Assembly: GCA_038501625.1 (NCBI GenBank)
Contig: JAZAYU010000173.1
Span: forward strand, 1,075,253 to 1,139,252
Length of the DNA stretch: 64,000 bases
Direction: 5' to 3'
DNA from: Corbicula japonica
Lineage: Eukaryota; Mollusca; Bivalvia; Venerida; Cyrenidae
The notes under the pieces are model-generated. The model was not told the DNA's origin and did no database searches. It saw nothing but the letters and a program-made list of their open reading frames with translations. How positions within the stretch are numbered: the stretch's first letter is position 1; every line of letters starts with the position of its first letter. The position numbers and the translations under genes are program-made. Below are positions 11,935 through 22,705 of this stretch, piece after piece.

Positions 11935-12789
11935 AATATTTATGTTAGATTCGGTACCTCTATTTATAAACAAGTAATAGGCATCCCAATGGGTACTAAT
12001 TGTGCACCCCTTGTTGCTGATCTGTTTTTATACTGTTATGAAAGAGACTTTATGTTATCTCTTTCTACTGAACATCAAGATGATATAATTACAGCTTTTA
12101 ACAACACCTCGAGGTACCTTGATGATTTATTAAATATAGACAATAACCATTTTCCATTACTGGTTAATAAGATTTATCCCAAAGAACTACAACTTAACAA
12201 AGCGAACACTTCAGAAAAGCAAGCAAACTTTCTCGATCTAAATCTGTCCATTGAAAATGGTTATGTCACTACTAAAATTTATGATAAAAGAGATGATTTA
12301 AATTTTAATATAGTAAATTTTCCGTTTTTAGACGGCGATGTTCCCCGTGCAACATCTTATGGGGTTTATATCTCACAGCTTGTTCGCTTTTCAAGAGCTT
12401 GCAACAATGTTAATGATTTCAATGAACGTAATCTTTGCATTACAGAAAAACTCTTAAAACAAGGTTATCGGTATCACAAATTAAGGAAAACCTTTTGCAA
12501 GTTTTATCGCCGATACCCAGATTTAATTCATAAATACAAATGCAGTTTAAAATCACTTTTGCAACAAGGTATTTCACAACCAGTTTTTTATGGAGATTTA
12601 ATTTATAAACTTAAAAAGATTAAAGGCAGTGTTAATTTCTCCCGGTTATTCGTAAAAACCATCTGTAAATTTAAAAAGAAAGGTTACCAACATGATATTT
12701 TACAGCGCTCTGCAGGCCTGGTGATTAACCCTTCTACAGTTGATCATTATGCTTACCTCTTTGGTTGCACGACGGTGGCAGGGGTTTAA
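11935..12789 (+). pseudogene. 5'-truncated reverse transcriptase fragment
   Basis: The open frame carries the C-terminal half of a reverse transcriptase: the substrate-binding stretch GIPMGTNCAPLVADLF and, about 40 residues later, the catalytic YLDD motif. Downstream segments (TSYGVYISQL, then KLLKQGYRYHKLRKTF) are a helix-turn-helix-like region seen in a family of animal retroelement proteins that I associate loosely with Penelope-like elements; the exact clade is uncertain. The frame is open upstream of the first ATG (11989) back to about 11935, where it meets the hairpin, so the 5' half of the RT domain is missing. The frame stops at 12787-12789, and a second frame overlaps from 12765 to 13004, suggesting a frameshift near the end. 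This is a dead copy. Confidence 0.85.
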
Positions 12790-13004
12790 GAGTTTATGAA
12801 GGTTATTGGGGAAATCTTTTCTTAAAAGAACCTAGAAACTCGATTTGTTTCTTTTATCCCTGTCATCGTGTTCTTGCTGATTTTACTCCAGGAGCTCTGG
12901 TCTGGGTAAGATCATTGAGTACCCCTTTCGGCTTTGCAATGCTCTTAGCTTCTTATGTTTTATATGTTTGTGTGCTTTTGCATGCAACATTGTTAAGCAG
13001 ATAA

Positions 13005-13340
13005 GTGGGTTGGAGTCTTTTCACCAAGACAACTTGTACTTGTTTTGTGATTTGAGAACCTGTTGGGGCAAGTGTGAGGTTGGTGCACCCTAGAACCTGG
13101 TTTAAACCCCCAGTGGCAATTTGATTTGCCACTGACCGTTCCAAGGCGGTAACCCCTCGGGTTCTCATTTTTGTTTATTGTTAGTGGTGTCATTTTTGAA
13201 ACTGATTATTTTATTAACCATGCTCTCTCCCCCTCTCTTCTTCTTGACTGTGTGGGGAGGCTGTTTTTTCTGAATGTGGCGATTCCTGATATGCATATTT
13301 CACCTTTCTATCATAATTACACTTACATATAGTTATCCAA
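13005..13340 (+). repeat. SINE-like dispersed repeat (family 1)
   Basis: About 330 bp with the phrases GGGGCAAGTGTGAGG, CACCCTAGAACCTGG, CCAAGGCGGTAACC and a tail with GGGGAGGCTG and GCGATTCCTGATATGCA. The same phrases recur at 10145-10215 (-), 53505-53600, 55690-55830 (-), 57190-57540 and 62905-62965. GGTTTAAACCCCC could be a weak pol III B box, but I cannot show a tRNA head, so the class is uncertain. Confidence 0.7.
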
Positions 13341-13576
13341 AAAGACAGAAATTGCAAGATAAATTACAAACTACATTGCGTAACTTTTTACACAGTCGCG
13401 TAGTAATATAGCAAAAAACTGCAAGTTATGCGTCAAACCATACAGATCATACTTGATCTTGGTTTTACACATTGGCGTAGCTCTGCCATGTATCTAAACT
13501 CACCGAGTCCAATCGTTCACTGTAGGTCCCAGGAGGAGAACGCATGTATAGACCACTCTTTCAGGAGGGAATTGGG

Positions 13577-14718
13577 TACCACAGGGGGTAGACCAACATA
13601 TGTATTTCAAAGTGGGCTCCGCCTCAAATAATATGTTGTACTTCCGGGATTCCATACGTTAGTCGAAAATCGACGAGAAAACGGTAGGTGACTTTGTTTT
13701 TTTCGATCAAAGTTAATATTTCAATGCAGGATTTTGAAAAAATCTCAATGCTATTCGCCGTGGTATACATTTCTGAGTCTGAAGATGCAAAGTTTACTTT
13801 TGTACCTGGAATATTCGCGTAGAAATCGTTTTTCTAGTGCTGACCTATATCTGTCAACACTGTCTCCATCTGTCGTTTTTCGCTAGATTTTGGTTATACC
13901 GATAAGATACTGGTACAATTTTGTCATATAATGAAAATTTAAAATTAGGAGGACCCTAACGGACAGTTTGTTTTGGTCACAAAGACGATAAATCACCAGA
14001 TATAAACAAATTCAAATTGGGCTCCATATGTTGTCGTGGATTCCATATGTTGTATTTTTCATGAAATCTTATGGAGATATTGTTGACGCGAAGTCGTCTC
14101 TTATTTAATAATAAATGGATATTTATGAGTACTATAAGGTAGCTGAATGTATTTCCTTATAGTACTCAAAAATATCCATTTATTATTAAATAAGAGACGA
14201 CTTCGCGTCAACAATATCTCCATAAGATTTCATGAAAAAATACAACATATGGAATCCACGACAACATATGGAGCCCAATTTGAATTTGTTTATATCTGGT
14301 GATTTCTCGTCTTTGTGACCAAACCAAACTGTCCGTTATGGTCCTCATAATTGTAAATTTTCATTATATGACAAAATTGTACCAGTATCTTATCGGTATA
14401 ACCAAAATCTAGCGAAAAACGACAGATGGAGACAATGTTGACAGATTTAGGTCAGCACTAGAAAAACGATTTCTACGCGAATATTCCAGGTACAAAACTA
14501 AACTTTGCATCTTCAGACTCAGAAATGTATACCACGGCGAATAGCATTGAGATTTTTTTCAAAACCTGCCTTGAAATATTAACTTTGATCGAAAAAACAA
14601 AGTTACCTACCGTTTTCTCGTCGATTTTCGACTAACATATGGAATCCCGGAAGTACAACATATTATTTGAGGCGGTGCCCACTTTGAAATACATATGTTG
14701 GTCTACCCCCTGTGGGTA
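13577..14718. mobile_element. 1.14-kb fold-back element, ~563-bp arms
   Basis: Positions 13577-14139 are repeated in reverse complement at 14155-14718, with only scattered mismatches, around a 15-base centre. The outer ends read CCACAGGGGGTAGACC on both strands. The trinucleotide GTA flanks both ends, which may be a 3-bp target duplication. Neither arm encodes a recognisable protein. A transcript across it would fold into a very long double-stranded RNA hairpin. Confidence 0.85.
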
Positions 14719-15526
14719 CTGTGGTAAGTAAATTGTCTCGCATTTCTTTGGTAATGCATATATCAGATAAAGACATTGCCTATGCTGATCTCCTATATTT
14801 ACTCCTAACAATGACCATCTCACATTCGCCAAACTTTCGGTATCTTGTGAGAACATTCTCCACAACTGCACTGGATTATCGCAAAAATGGCAAAATCACT
14901 CTTTAAAAGCCAATATTTCGATAATTAAGCAAAGTTCTGAGCATTTATTCCGTTCTAAGGATTCGTTTTACACTTCGTTTTAGGCTTATGTCATAAGTCT
15001 CCAATATTTTAAAGTCTAAGGAGGATTTAGACCTCAAGTTAGAATTTTTTTAAAATGAACGCATTGATAGAAGTTTTCATCAATTTTCCAAATGAACGCA
15101 TGGGCAGGAGGCATTTTAGAAATCCACGTTTTTTTTTTCGTGAATATCCCACATTAAATCGACTTTTTGACTGTTATATTTCACAATATTTCATTCTGAA
15201 CTGCTAAAATATCATTAAAATCAGTATGTTGTTTCGTATCGGTAATAAGCGATACCAGGGCCTATATAGTTTTTGAGATTAACGTGGCATTATTTATCAT
15301 GCTAACGAAACATCTAACACCTCATCATAACTGCTATGCTTCTCCTGATGATTCATTATTCTTTGCTTCAGATGTAAAATTTAATATTCATTTATATTGA
15401 TACCAAAAAGCAAGAAACACTAATGTTAAAGTATTTACATGTACTTCGACACTTCACGATTAACTCCCATTTTTTCTAACCTCCGCCATTTGTAATATTT
15501 AGAAAGAATTGAAAAAATAATTATTA
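14719..15526. other. Intergenic, no gene seen
   Basis: AT-rich sequence flanking the fold-back element, with no recognisable coding region or repeat. Confidence 0.4.
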
Positions 15527-15905
15527 TAATTGCTTTGGTACATTTTCAATTAATGTAAGCTACATTATAATTATTTTACAGTTTTATGGTTCATTTTTAT
15601 TACACTGTCTCTAGACACTTCGCCATCCATCACTCGCAAGTTCTGTAATTTTAATACAAGTTTATTTTTCAGTTTAAGTGAAAGATTTGAGATCAATGAT
15701 CAATGCATTTCCAATATGCCGGGTCAAATATCACTCAGGGTCGAAATACAGACACAAGATTACCGTCTGCATTTGATTAAATGCAAGTCATTTTCTAATT
15801 TACGATTATTATGCGTACTTCTAGAGACAGTGTAATAAAAATGAACCATAAAACTGCAAAAATAAATAACTTACATTAATTGAAAATTGACCAAAGCAAT
15901 TTTAA
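15527..15905. repeat. MITE-like element with ~90-bp inverted arms
   Basis: The left arm (about 15527-15618: AATTGCTTTGGTACATTTTC ... ATTACACTGTCTCTAGA) recurs in reverse complement at about 15818-15905. The arms enclose roughly 200 bp without coding potential. No target duplication was identified. Confidence 0.7.
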
Positions 15906-15956
15906 ACCACAATTTATATTATGGGATAAATAAGTTTATAGTTTCGACTCCTGTGC

Positions 15957-16326
15957 CCAATGTTACAAAACGGAGAATGGAAACCAGTCTCAAACCTCAG
16001 TTTTATAATCTTCAGCCCATTTCTCGGAATTTATTCACAAATTCTAGTTTTTAATCAGTCTGGCCCTCTTTTAACAAGAACATTTTTAAAAGATAAACGG
16101 TTGACATGGTTGATGGGCAAGATATGGGCAAGATTTTCCGTTATTATGATCAAGTAGAATGTTGATGCAGAGCCTCTGCATGGGCTGAAGGTTATAAAAC
16201 TGAGATTGTAAACCAGTCTAAAATCTTAAGGATCTGATTGGCTGAAATGGCGACTGGTCGCCATTTCAGCCAATCAGATGCTTTAGATTTAAGACTTGTT
16301 TCCATTCTCAGTTTTATAACCTTAAG
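15957..16326. repeat. CCAAT-MITE: deleted copy (15957-16025) and full copy (16182-16326)
   Basis: The family consensus begins with a GGTTATAAAACTGAGATTGG-like end, has GGAAACCAGTCTCAAAT next, and in the centre contains TCTGATTGGCTGAAATGGCG and its inverse CAGCCAATCAGATG. The first copy keeps only the two outer portions; the second is a near-complete palindrome. Other copies in the window are at 17216-17312, 17712-17803, 35653-35796, 40248-40325, 44118-44249, 54847-54975 and 59163-59283, with a diverged copy at 46578-46720. Confidence 0.8.
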
Positions 16327-17680
16327 CACAGGTCGCTGCAAAACGATTTTAAGCAGAACTGAATGCAAATTAAACTCTGAAATTAACGGAACTGTGCTAT
16401 GAAGAAGATACTAGTTTAAGTGCCTATGTCATAGGGTCAAATAAATATATTAAAACCTCAAAGTGAATTTCTTCGTTTGTTTTGATTTTTCCCAAATTAT
16501 TTATCTTTTGTTATTTTTGGCGTTCCATAACTAACAACCAATCACTGCATTTAAAAACATTTCAAATAAGGTAGCCGCTGGTTTTTATGTAAACAGCAAA
16601 TTATTGTTTCTGGAAAGTTAAATACTTTTTCAGGTAAATTCATTTTTATTTCATTGTTTTCTGTCATAGCGATACTAAGTCTTTATAGAATTTAAGTTAA
16701 TATGTAAACAAATATCACAATAAGTTCTAACGGACAGAATTTTTTAAAACTTTGCACAATTAAAGAAAATTCCTTCACAAACAAAATGATATAAAGAAAA
16801 ATATAGCTTTCCACGCTTGTTTTTGAGTAATCGCTCATTATTAGACCCCTCTATACGGCCATTTTGAAGGGATTTTGAGAAAACGCACATATATCTTTTA
16901 AATGATTGTTACATCTGGAATTCCTAATCAACACCTTATATCTATGCATGTTTTTGTTTGGAATTATGTGTATGTATGGTTTTGGATGGAATTATGTGAG
17001 AAGAAATTATGTGATTATATTAACCGAAGAAACCCAAGCTATTATAAATGTTATTGGCAAACTATTTCTTTGAGTTAAAGTAAAAGTAGTTGAAAGTAGT
17101 CTATAACAGAGGTGAATGTAATGAGCCGATAGTGTAAAAGAGTGTCTTTTTACACCAACCTGTTGTTGATAAAATGGAGGTTCAACATGAGACATACCGC
17201 TAAATTATGCCCAATGTTATAGTCGCCAGACCAGTTGCCATTTCAGCCAATCAGATGCTGGAGATTTAAGACTGTTTTCCATGCTCATTTTTATAACCTT
17301 CAGCCTAAAATGTTGATGCTGAGCATCAAGTCGCCGCAAAAAATGTATTTTGAATAGGAAACATAAACTCACATCGCACTTGCAGACAAAAACATGGAAT
17401 TAATTATAAGATATTTTGTGTCTGTTCGACGGACATCAAATCAATATTTTTTATTGAAAATTTGCTCAGGTTTAATTAATAAATGTTTGATAACTACTTT
17501 TCATGTTTGCGTACCAATAGGACATGATATTAATTTAATCCTGCGATCAATTCAATAATGGAAGAATGGGATGTGTGTTTTTATTTGGCGTAATAGTTTC
17601 CGGACAACCAAGCGTCCCTGTTCTATTAAGTATCAAGTTCATAGAAATCGTCGTTGACTGTGTCGGTGCCAGTGTTGTCC
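16327..17680. other. Intergenic; half CCAAT-MITE at 17216-17312
   Basis: AT-rich sequence without a recognised gene. 17216-17312 is the right half of the CCAAT-MITE (CAGCCAATCAGATG through TTTATAACCTTCAGCC). Confidence 0.5.
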
Positions 17681-19893
17681 GTTTGTTGTAGAAAATTATA
17701 CCAATGGCAAAAAAGGGCCGAAAGTCATAAATCTGAGCATGGAAACCAGTCTCAAAGCTTAACCATCTGATTGGCTGAAATGCCGACTAATCTTAGGCAT
17801 GCTGTTTGTGTTAGAAAATTATACTCATACAAATGGCGAAACAACCTGTGTTTGTAGTTAAGGTTCCAACGTTTACAAATTTTTGTAAACGTTTAAACGG
17901 ACCATGAAAAACGAAACGATGCCGTTTAAACGTTGTTCAAACCAGATAGCACCGTAACAAGTTTCACTTAACTTTGTAAGTTGTAAATAACAATGCAACT
18001 CCATTATAACTTGATCTTATCGGATCGCTAAGCTTTCGGGTGAATCCTTTGAAATTTCCACCTGGCATTATGCTACACTCAGCGACATGATCACGACATC
18101 CAGGGATTTCAGCTGATGCAGATTCTCGCATTTTATGCAAGCTTTGATTTGTTTTCCACAACTTGTTCTGAGCCTGCAGTCATGCACGTGAATGTTTAAA
18201 AGAGGTCAACTTTTGCAAGGCTAAAGAAAACTGTTGTGTATATTCCATTTTAAAAATGAAGTAAACCCTTATTTAACCACTAAAAATAAATTAAAATAAA
18301 GTTTAAGCAAGTTTAATAGTAGTAAAGTTCACTAAATACAAGATATGACCTGTGACGATCTGATAATGACCCCAAGAACATTCAACAGGGATGAGATGAC
18401 TCCTGGTTTTCAGAAGCTATTGAAATTCATTTAATAAAATTAATATTTTCTAAGTGAATTGTTGCCGATTTTCAGCAAATATTTTGCCGCCTTTACAATC
18501 ACGTGACCGTTCGTATAAACGGTTCGAGATTTCGTAAACGTGTACGACCCGAAAACGAAACGTTACCGTTTACACGTGTAAACGGTGGAGCCTTATTTGT
18601 AGTAGAATATTATACCGGTGGCGTAACGAATTGCTGTTTGTGGTAGAAACCCGAAAATTATAACATAAACGACTCGCTGTTTGTGGTAGAAAATTTTACC
18701 AGTGGCGAAACGACTCGCTGTTTGTGGTAGAAAATTATACCAGTGGAAAAACGACTCGCTGTTTATGTTATAAAATTTTACCAGAGGCGAAACGACCCGC
18801 TATTTGTGGTAGAACCATTGGCGAAACGACTCGCTGTTTGTGGTAGAAAATCTTACCAGTGGCGAAACGACTGGCTGTTTGTGGTAGAAAATTTTACCAG
18901 TTGCGAAACGACCGTTTGTGGTAGAAAATTATACCATTGGCGAAACGACTCGCTGTTTGTGGTAGAAAATATATTTGTGGCGAAACGACTCGCTGTTTGT
19001 GGTAGAAAAAATTACCATTGGCGAAACGACTCGCTGTTTGTGGTAGAAAATCTTACCAGTGGCGAAACGACTCGCTTTTCGTGGTAGAAAAGTATATCAG
19101 TGGCGAAACGACTCGCTGTTTGTGGTAGAAAATTATACCAGTTGCGAAACGACTCGCTGTGGCGAAACGACTCGCTGTTTGTGGTAGAAAATTATACCAG
19201 TGGAAAAACGACTCGCTGTTTGTGTTATAAAATTTTACCAGTGGCGAAACGACCCGCTGTTTGTGGTAGAAACTTATACCATTGGCGAAACGACTCGCTG
19301 TTTGTGGTAGAAAATTATACCAGTGGCGAAACGACTCGCTGTTTGTGGTAGAAAATTTTACCAGTGGCGAAACGACTTTTTGTGGTAGAAAATTATACCA
19401 GTGGCGAAACGACTGGCTGTTTGTGGTAGAAAATTTATACCAGTGACGAAACGACTCGTTGTTTGTGGTAGAAAATTTTACCAGTAGCGAAAAGACTCGC
19501 TGTTTGTGGTAGAAAATATTACCAGTGGCGAAACGACTCGCTTTTCATGGTAGAAAATTATACCAGTGGCGAAACGGCTCGCTGTTTGTGGTAAAAAATT
19601 ATAACAGTGGCGAAACGACTCGCTGTTTGTGGTAGAAAATTATACCAGTGGCGAAACGACTAGCTGTTTGTTGTAGAAAATTATAACAGTGGTGAAACGA
19701 CTCGTTGTTTGTGGTATAAAATTATACCAGTGGCGAAACGACTCGCTGTTTGTGTTAGAAAATTATACCAGTGGCGAAACGACTCGCTGTTTGTGGTAGA
19801 AAATTATACCAGTGGCGAAACGACTCACGGTTTGTGGTATAAATTATAACAGTGTCGAAACGACTCGCTGTTTGTGGTAGAAAATTATACCAG
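17681..19893. repeat. 41-bp satellite array
   Basis: The unit is 41 bp and reads GTTTGTGGTAGAAAATTTTA then CCAGTGGCGAAACGACTCGCT. About thirty units lie uninterrupted from 18604 to 19893, with occasional truncated units. Isolated units at 17681-17711 and 17806-17858 show that the array begins further left and was split by a CCAAT-MITE fragment (17712-17803) and by the 17859-18595 insertion. Long open frames here are by-products of a stop-poor unit whose length is not a multiple of three. Confidence 0.95.
17859..18595. mobile_element. hAT-like element inserted in the satellite
   Basis: The ends are imperfect inverted repeats (TAAGGTTCCAACGTTTAC at the left; TAAGGCTCCACCGTTTAC on the other strand at the right). 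TTTGTAGT, part of a satellite unit, is duplicated exactly on both sides (17851-17858 and 18596-18603). Subterminal GTTTAAACG and GTAAACGT motifs recur near both ends. An 8-bp duplication fits the hAT superfamily. At 737 bp with no transposase it is non-autonomous. Confidence 0.85.
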
Positions 19894-20010
19894 CATTTTT
19901 CTTAAAACAGCGTACTGATTTAAACCAGCCACACAGAATAAACAACGGAACGAATACTTTGTTCATGCAGTTGTACAGGACAAAAACAACTAAATACTGC
20001 ACGAAAATCA

Positions 20011-20996
20011 AAACAAGAGGGTCCATAGGACCCTGGGTCGCTCACCTGTCAACAACTGCTCAATGGTTGCAAGAGTTGTGTGCAAGTTTGGTAAAATCAA
20101 ATAAAAAAATAATGCTGCTAAAGTTTACAATATAACAATATGTAATTAAACTAGTGACCCCCCGGGTCAGGGCCATTTTTGACCCCAGGAGAATAATTTG
20201 AAAACAAGTTTTGTAGAGGTCCACTACATAATGACACATACCAATACCAAGGTTCTAGGCCATGTGGTTTTAGAGAACAAGATTTTTTAAGCTTTCCCTA
20301 TAAAAGTCAATGTAAAACAATTGAGCCCTGGGGCGGGTCCATTTTTGACCCCAGGGGGATACTTTGAACAATTTTAGTAGAGGACCACTGCATAATACTC
20401 TATACCAAATATAGACCACTACCTAGATTTTTAAAGATTTACTATATAACACTATGTAATAAAACTAGAGACCCCCGGGGCGGAGCCATTTTTGACCCCA
20501 GGAGAATAATTTGAACAACTTTTGTAGAGGACCACTACATAATGACACATACCAAATACCATGGTTTTAGGCCTTGTGGTTTTAGAGAAGAATATTTCTT
20601 TTAGTTTTCCCTATATAAGTCTATGTAAAACAAGTGACCCCTGATGCGGAGCCATTTTTGACCCCAGGGGGATAGGTTGAACAAATTTGGTAGAGGACCA
20701 CTAGATGATGCTGTATTTCAAATATTAAGGCTCTAGGCCTTGTGGTTTTAAAGAAGAAGATTTTAAAAGTTTTTCCTTTCCGTTGCCATGGCAACCAGAG
20801 TTCTGCATGGAATTCAGTTCTTTGAACAATTTTCAAAGGGGACCACCCAAGAAACATTCCTGGGAAGTTTGGATGAAATTGGCTTAGCGGTACATGAGAA
20901 TATGTCGTTTAAATTAAAAGTTTACTGACGGACGCCGGACAAATTGCTATCGCAAAAGCTCACCTTGTCACTATGTGACAGGTGAGCTAAAAAATG
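20011..20996. repeat. Modular repeat element with hairpin end
   Basis: It starts ACAAGAGGGTCCATAGGACC and GCTCACCTGTCAACAACTGC. Four units of roughly 160-175 bp share CATTTTTGACCCCAGG and TAGAGGACCACT. It ends with GACGGACGCCGGACA and a hairpin, AGCTCACCTTGTCA / TGACAGGTGAGCT (20957-20988). The start motif GCTCACCTGTCA (20040) and end motif TGACAGGTGAGC are inverted copies. Its first 80 bp reappear at 63169-63245. Confidence 0.8.
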
Positions 20997-21241
20997 CTTC
21001 GCCTCACATTGAATTTCGCACATTTTAGAGGCAGAATGATCGTCATAACTCATCGATGGTTGGGAATATTGGTTACTAAAATCATATCCTAACATTAGTG
21101 TATATAAAAATGTATATTGTGTTGATTTTCAATAATAATTACGAGCGTGAGAATAACGTTTATGTAGTTTCAAAAACAAAACAATTGAAGGGAAATACAT
21201 GTTAACAAATGTGTTAAGAATTGTTATTATAATTACATGTA
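20997..21241. other. Short intergenic stretch
   Basis: AT-rich, nothing recognised. Confidence 0.4.
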
Positions 21242-21471
21242 TACTGAAAGGATAAAGAAACGCAGGGTAACATTTGTTCCGATATATTAAGAACGCGTTC
21301 TCCAAATAAAGTGAAACTTTGTGTATTGAGTTATTAGGTCATGATACACCTTAACATGTGTCGAAAGTGAATAAAACTTGTCTCCACTGCCTCAGTGTAA
21401 ACCGTCGTGGAGCATGAGCTTTCGAACCTGCCTATCCAATTGTTACCCTGCGTTTCTTTATCCTTTCAGTA
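21242..21471. mobile_element. 230-bp MITE with TA target site
   Basis: Inverted ends of about 31 bp begin TACTGAAAGGATAAAGAAAC and continue CGCAGGGTAACA. TA flanks both sides (21240-21241 and 21472-21473), which fits Tc1/mariner-type mobilisation. No coding content. Confidence 0.8.
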
Positions 21472-22106
21472 TATATATACGCTTATATATTAACTTATAA
21501 AATAAAACAAAAAGATTTGTATTTGATGATAAATAAAAATTTCGAGTAGCAGATTAGTAATCCAATAATCAAGTAATAGTTACGGTCTTTTCATAAACCA
21601 GTAAGAGTAATGACAGTTGAAATAGAATTTAAGCGGTTGACGTACTGACAGAAATTAAGGGAGGGCTATGTGCCATGTTTTAAAATAGTTGCGGACAATT
21701 TTTCGCCTGGTAAGTTTTTTTGCACTTCATAATGTATATTTAAAAATAATTTCACAAATAGTATTTCTGCCAATGGGTAAATAATACATAAACGAACAAA
21801 AAGAACTCCATTTTCTGTCATTAAGCTATTTTTAAAAGCGAAAAGAAAAGAAACTTAATTTATCTTTTGAAAAAATGTGTAGCTTTGATCTGAAAACAGT
21901 CATCGGTTATAAGTATTGATTGGTATAAATTGAGACATTGGAAACACTTTGCTGAAAGGTAGAAACTAAATTGCCACAACTTTTGAGCATTTTAGTCGTC
22001 AGTTCGCGGTCGTTCCAACCCAAGGCATGCCGCGTTTTATCAACAAATACATATTTTGGTTACACGGCAAAGCGACCGGCGTGGTCTGCAGGAGTTTTAT
22101 TATTCC

Positions 22107-22470
22107 AGCAGTCTCAGGCCGGTATACCATACTTCCGTGATGCGTGATCCGTGTCCGTGATTTTTTACTCACCAAAGATATCGTGGGGTATATTCCATAC
22201 CTCCGTGTCCGTTCCGCGTCCGTGTCCGTGTCCGCGACGTGGAACGGACACGGAGGTATGAACGATATCTTTGGTGAGTGAAAAATCGCGGACACGGACA
22301 CGGAACTATGGAATACCGGCCTCAGGTCGCGGACATGAACACGGACGCGGATCGGACACGGAGGTATGGAATATACCTAACGATATCTTTGGTGAGTGAA
22401 AAATCACGGACACGTACGCGGACACGGACACGGATCAGGCATCACGGAACTGATGCAGTCAACGGAGAGT
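22107..22470. repeat. Palindromic GGACAC-hexamer element, one full and one half copy
   Basis: 22107-22175 pairs with 22259-22322 (GGCCGGTAT.CCATA ends and GATATCTTTGGTGAGT inside). The centre is built from alternating CGGACACGGACACGG hexamers. A second, half copy follows at 22318-22470. The opposite-facing open frames here are translations of the repeats, not genes. Confidence 0.75.
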
Positions 22471-22705
22471 TTTCTGTCAAATAGGTTGGACATACATAGA
22501 GTCGAAAAGTTAAGCGGTTCTGTTATGGCATGCGTTAGCACAATAATTACTTAAACTATAGGTTTAACTGTTAAACCCATAGTTTAACAGACTTAAACCT
22601 AGGGTTTAAGAGTCTTAATCCTATAGTTTCAACTTTTCGGAATTAAAACTATAGTTTAAGACCTTAAACTATATGTTTAACAGTTAAACCCTATGGGTTT
22701 AAGCG

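Noticed and set aside
18743..19351. Two long open frames (114 and 83 codons) with repeated NDSLFVVEN-like peptides
   Set aside because: They are translations of the 41-bp satellite; the peptide pattern cycles with the repeat through three frames and the frames end at unit irregularities.
21999..22484. Open frames of 100 and 68 codons on opposite strands
   Set aside because: Both read the palindromic GGACAC repeats; no conserved protein.
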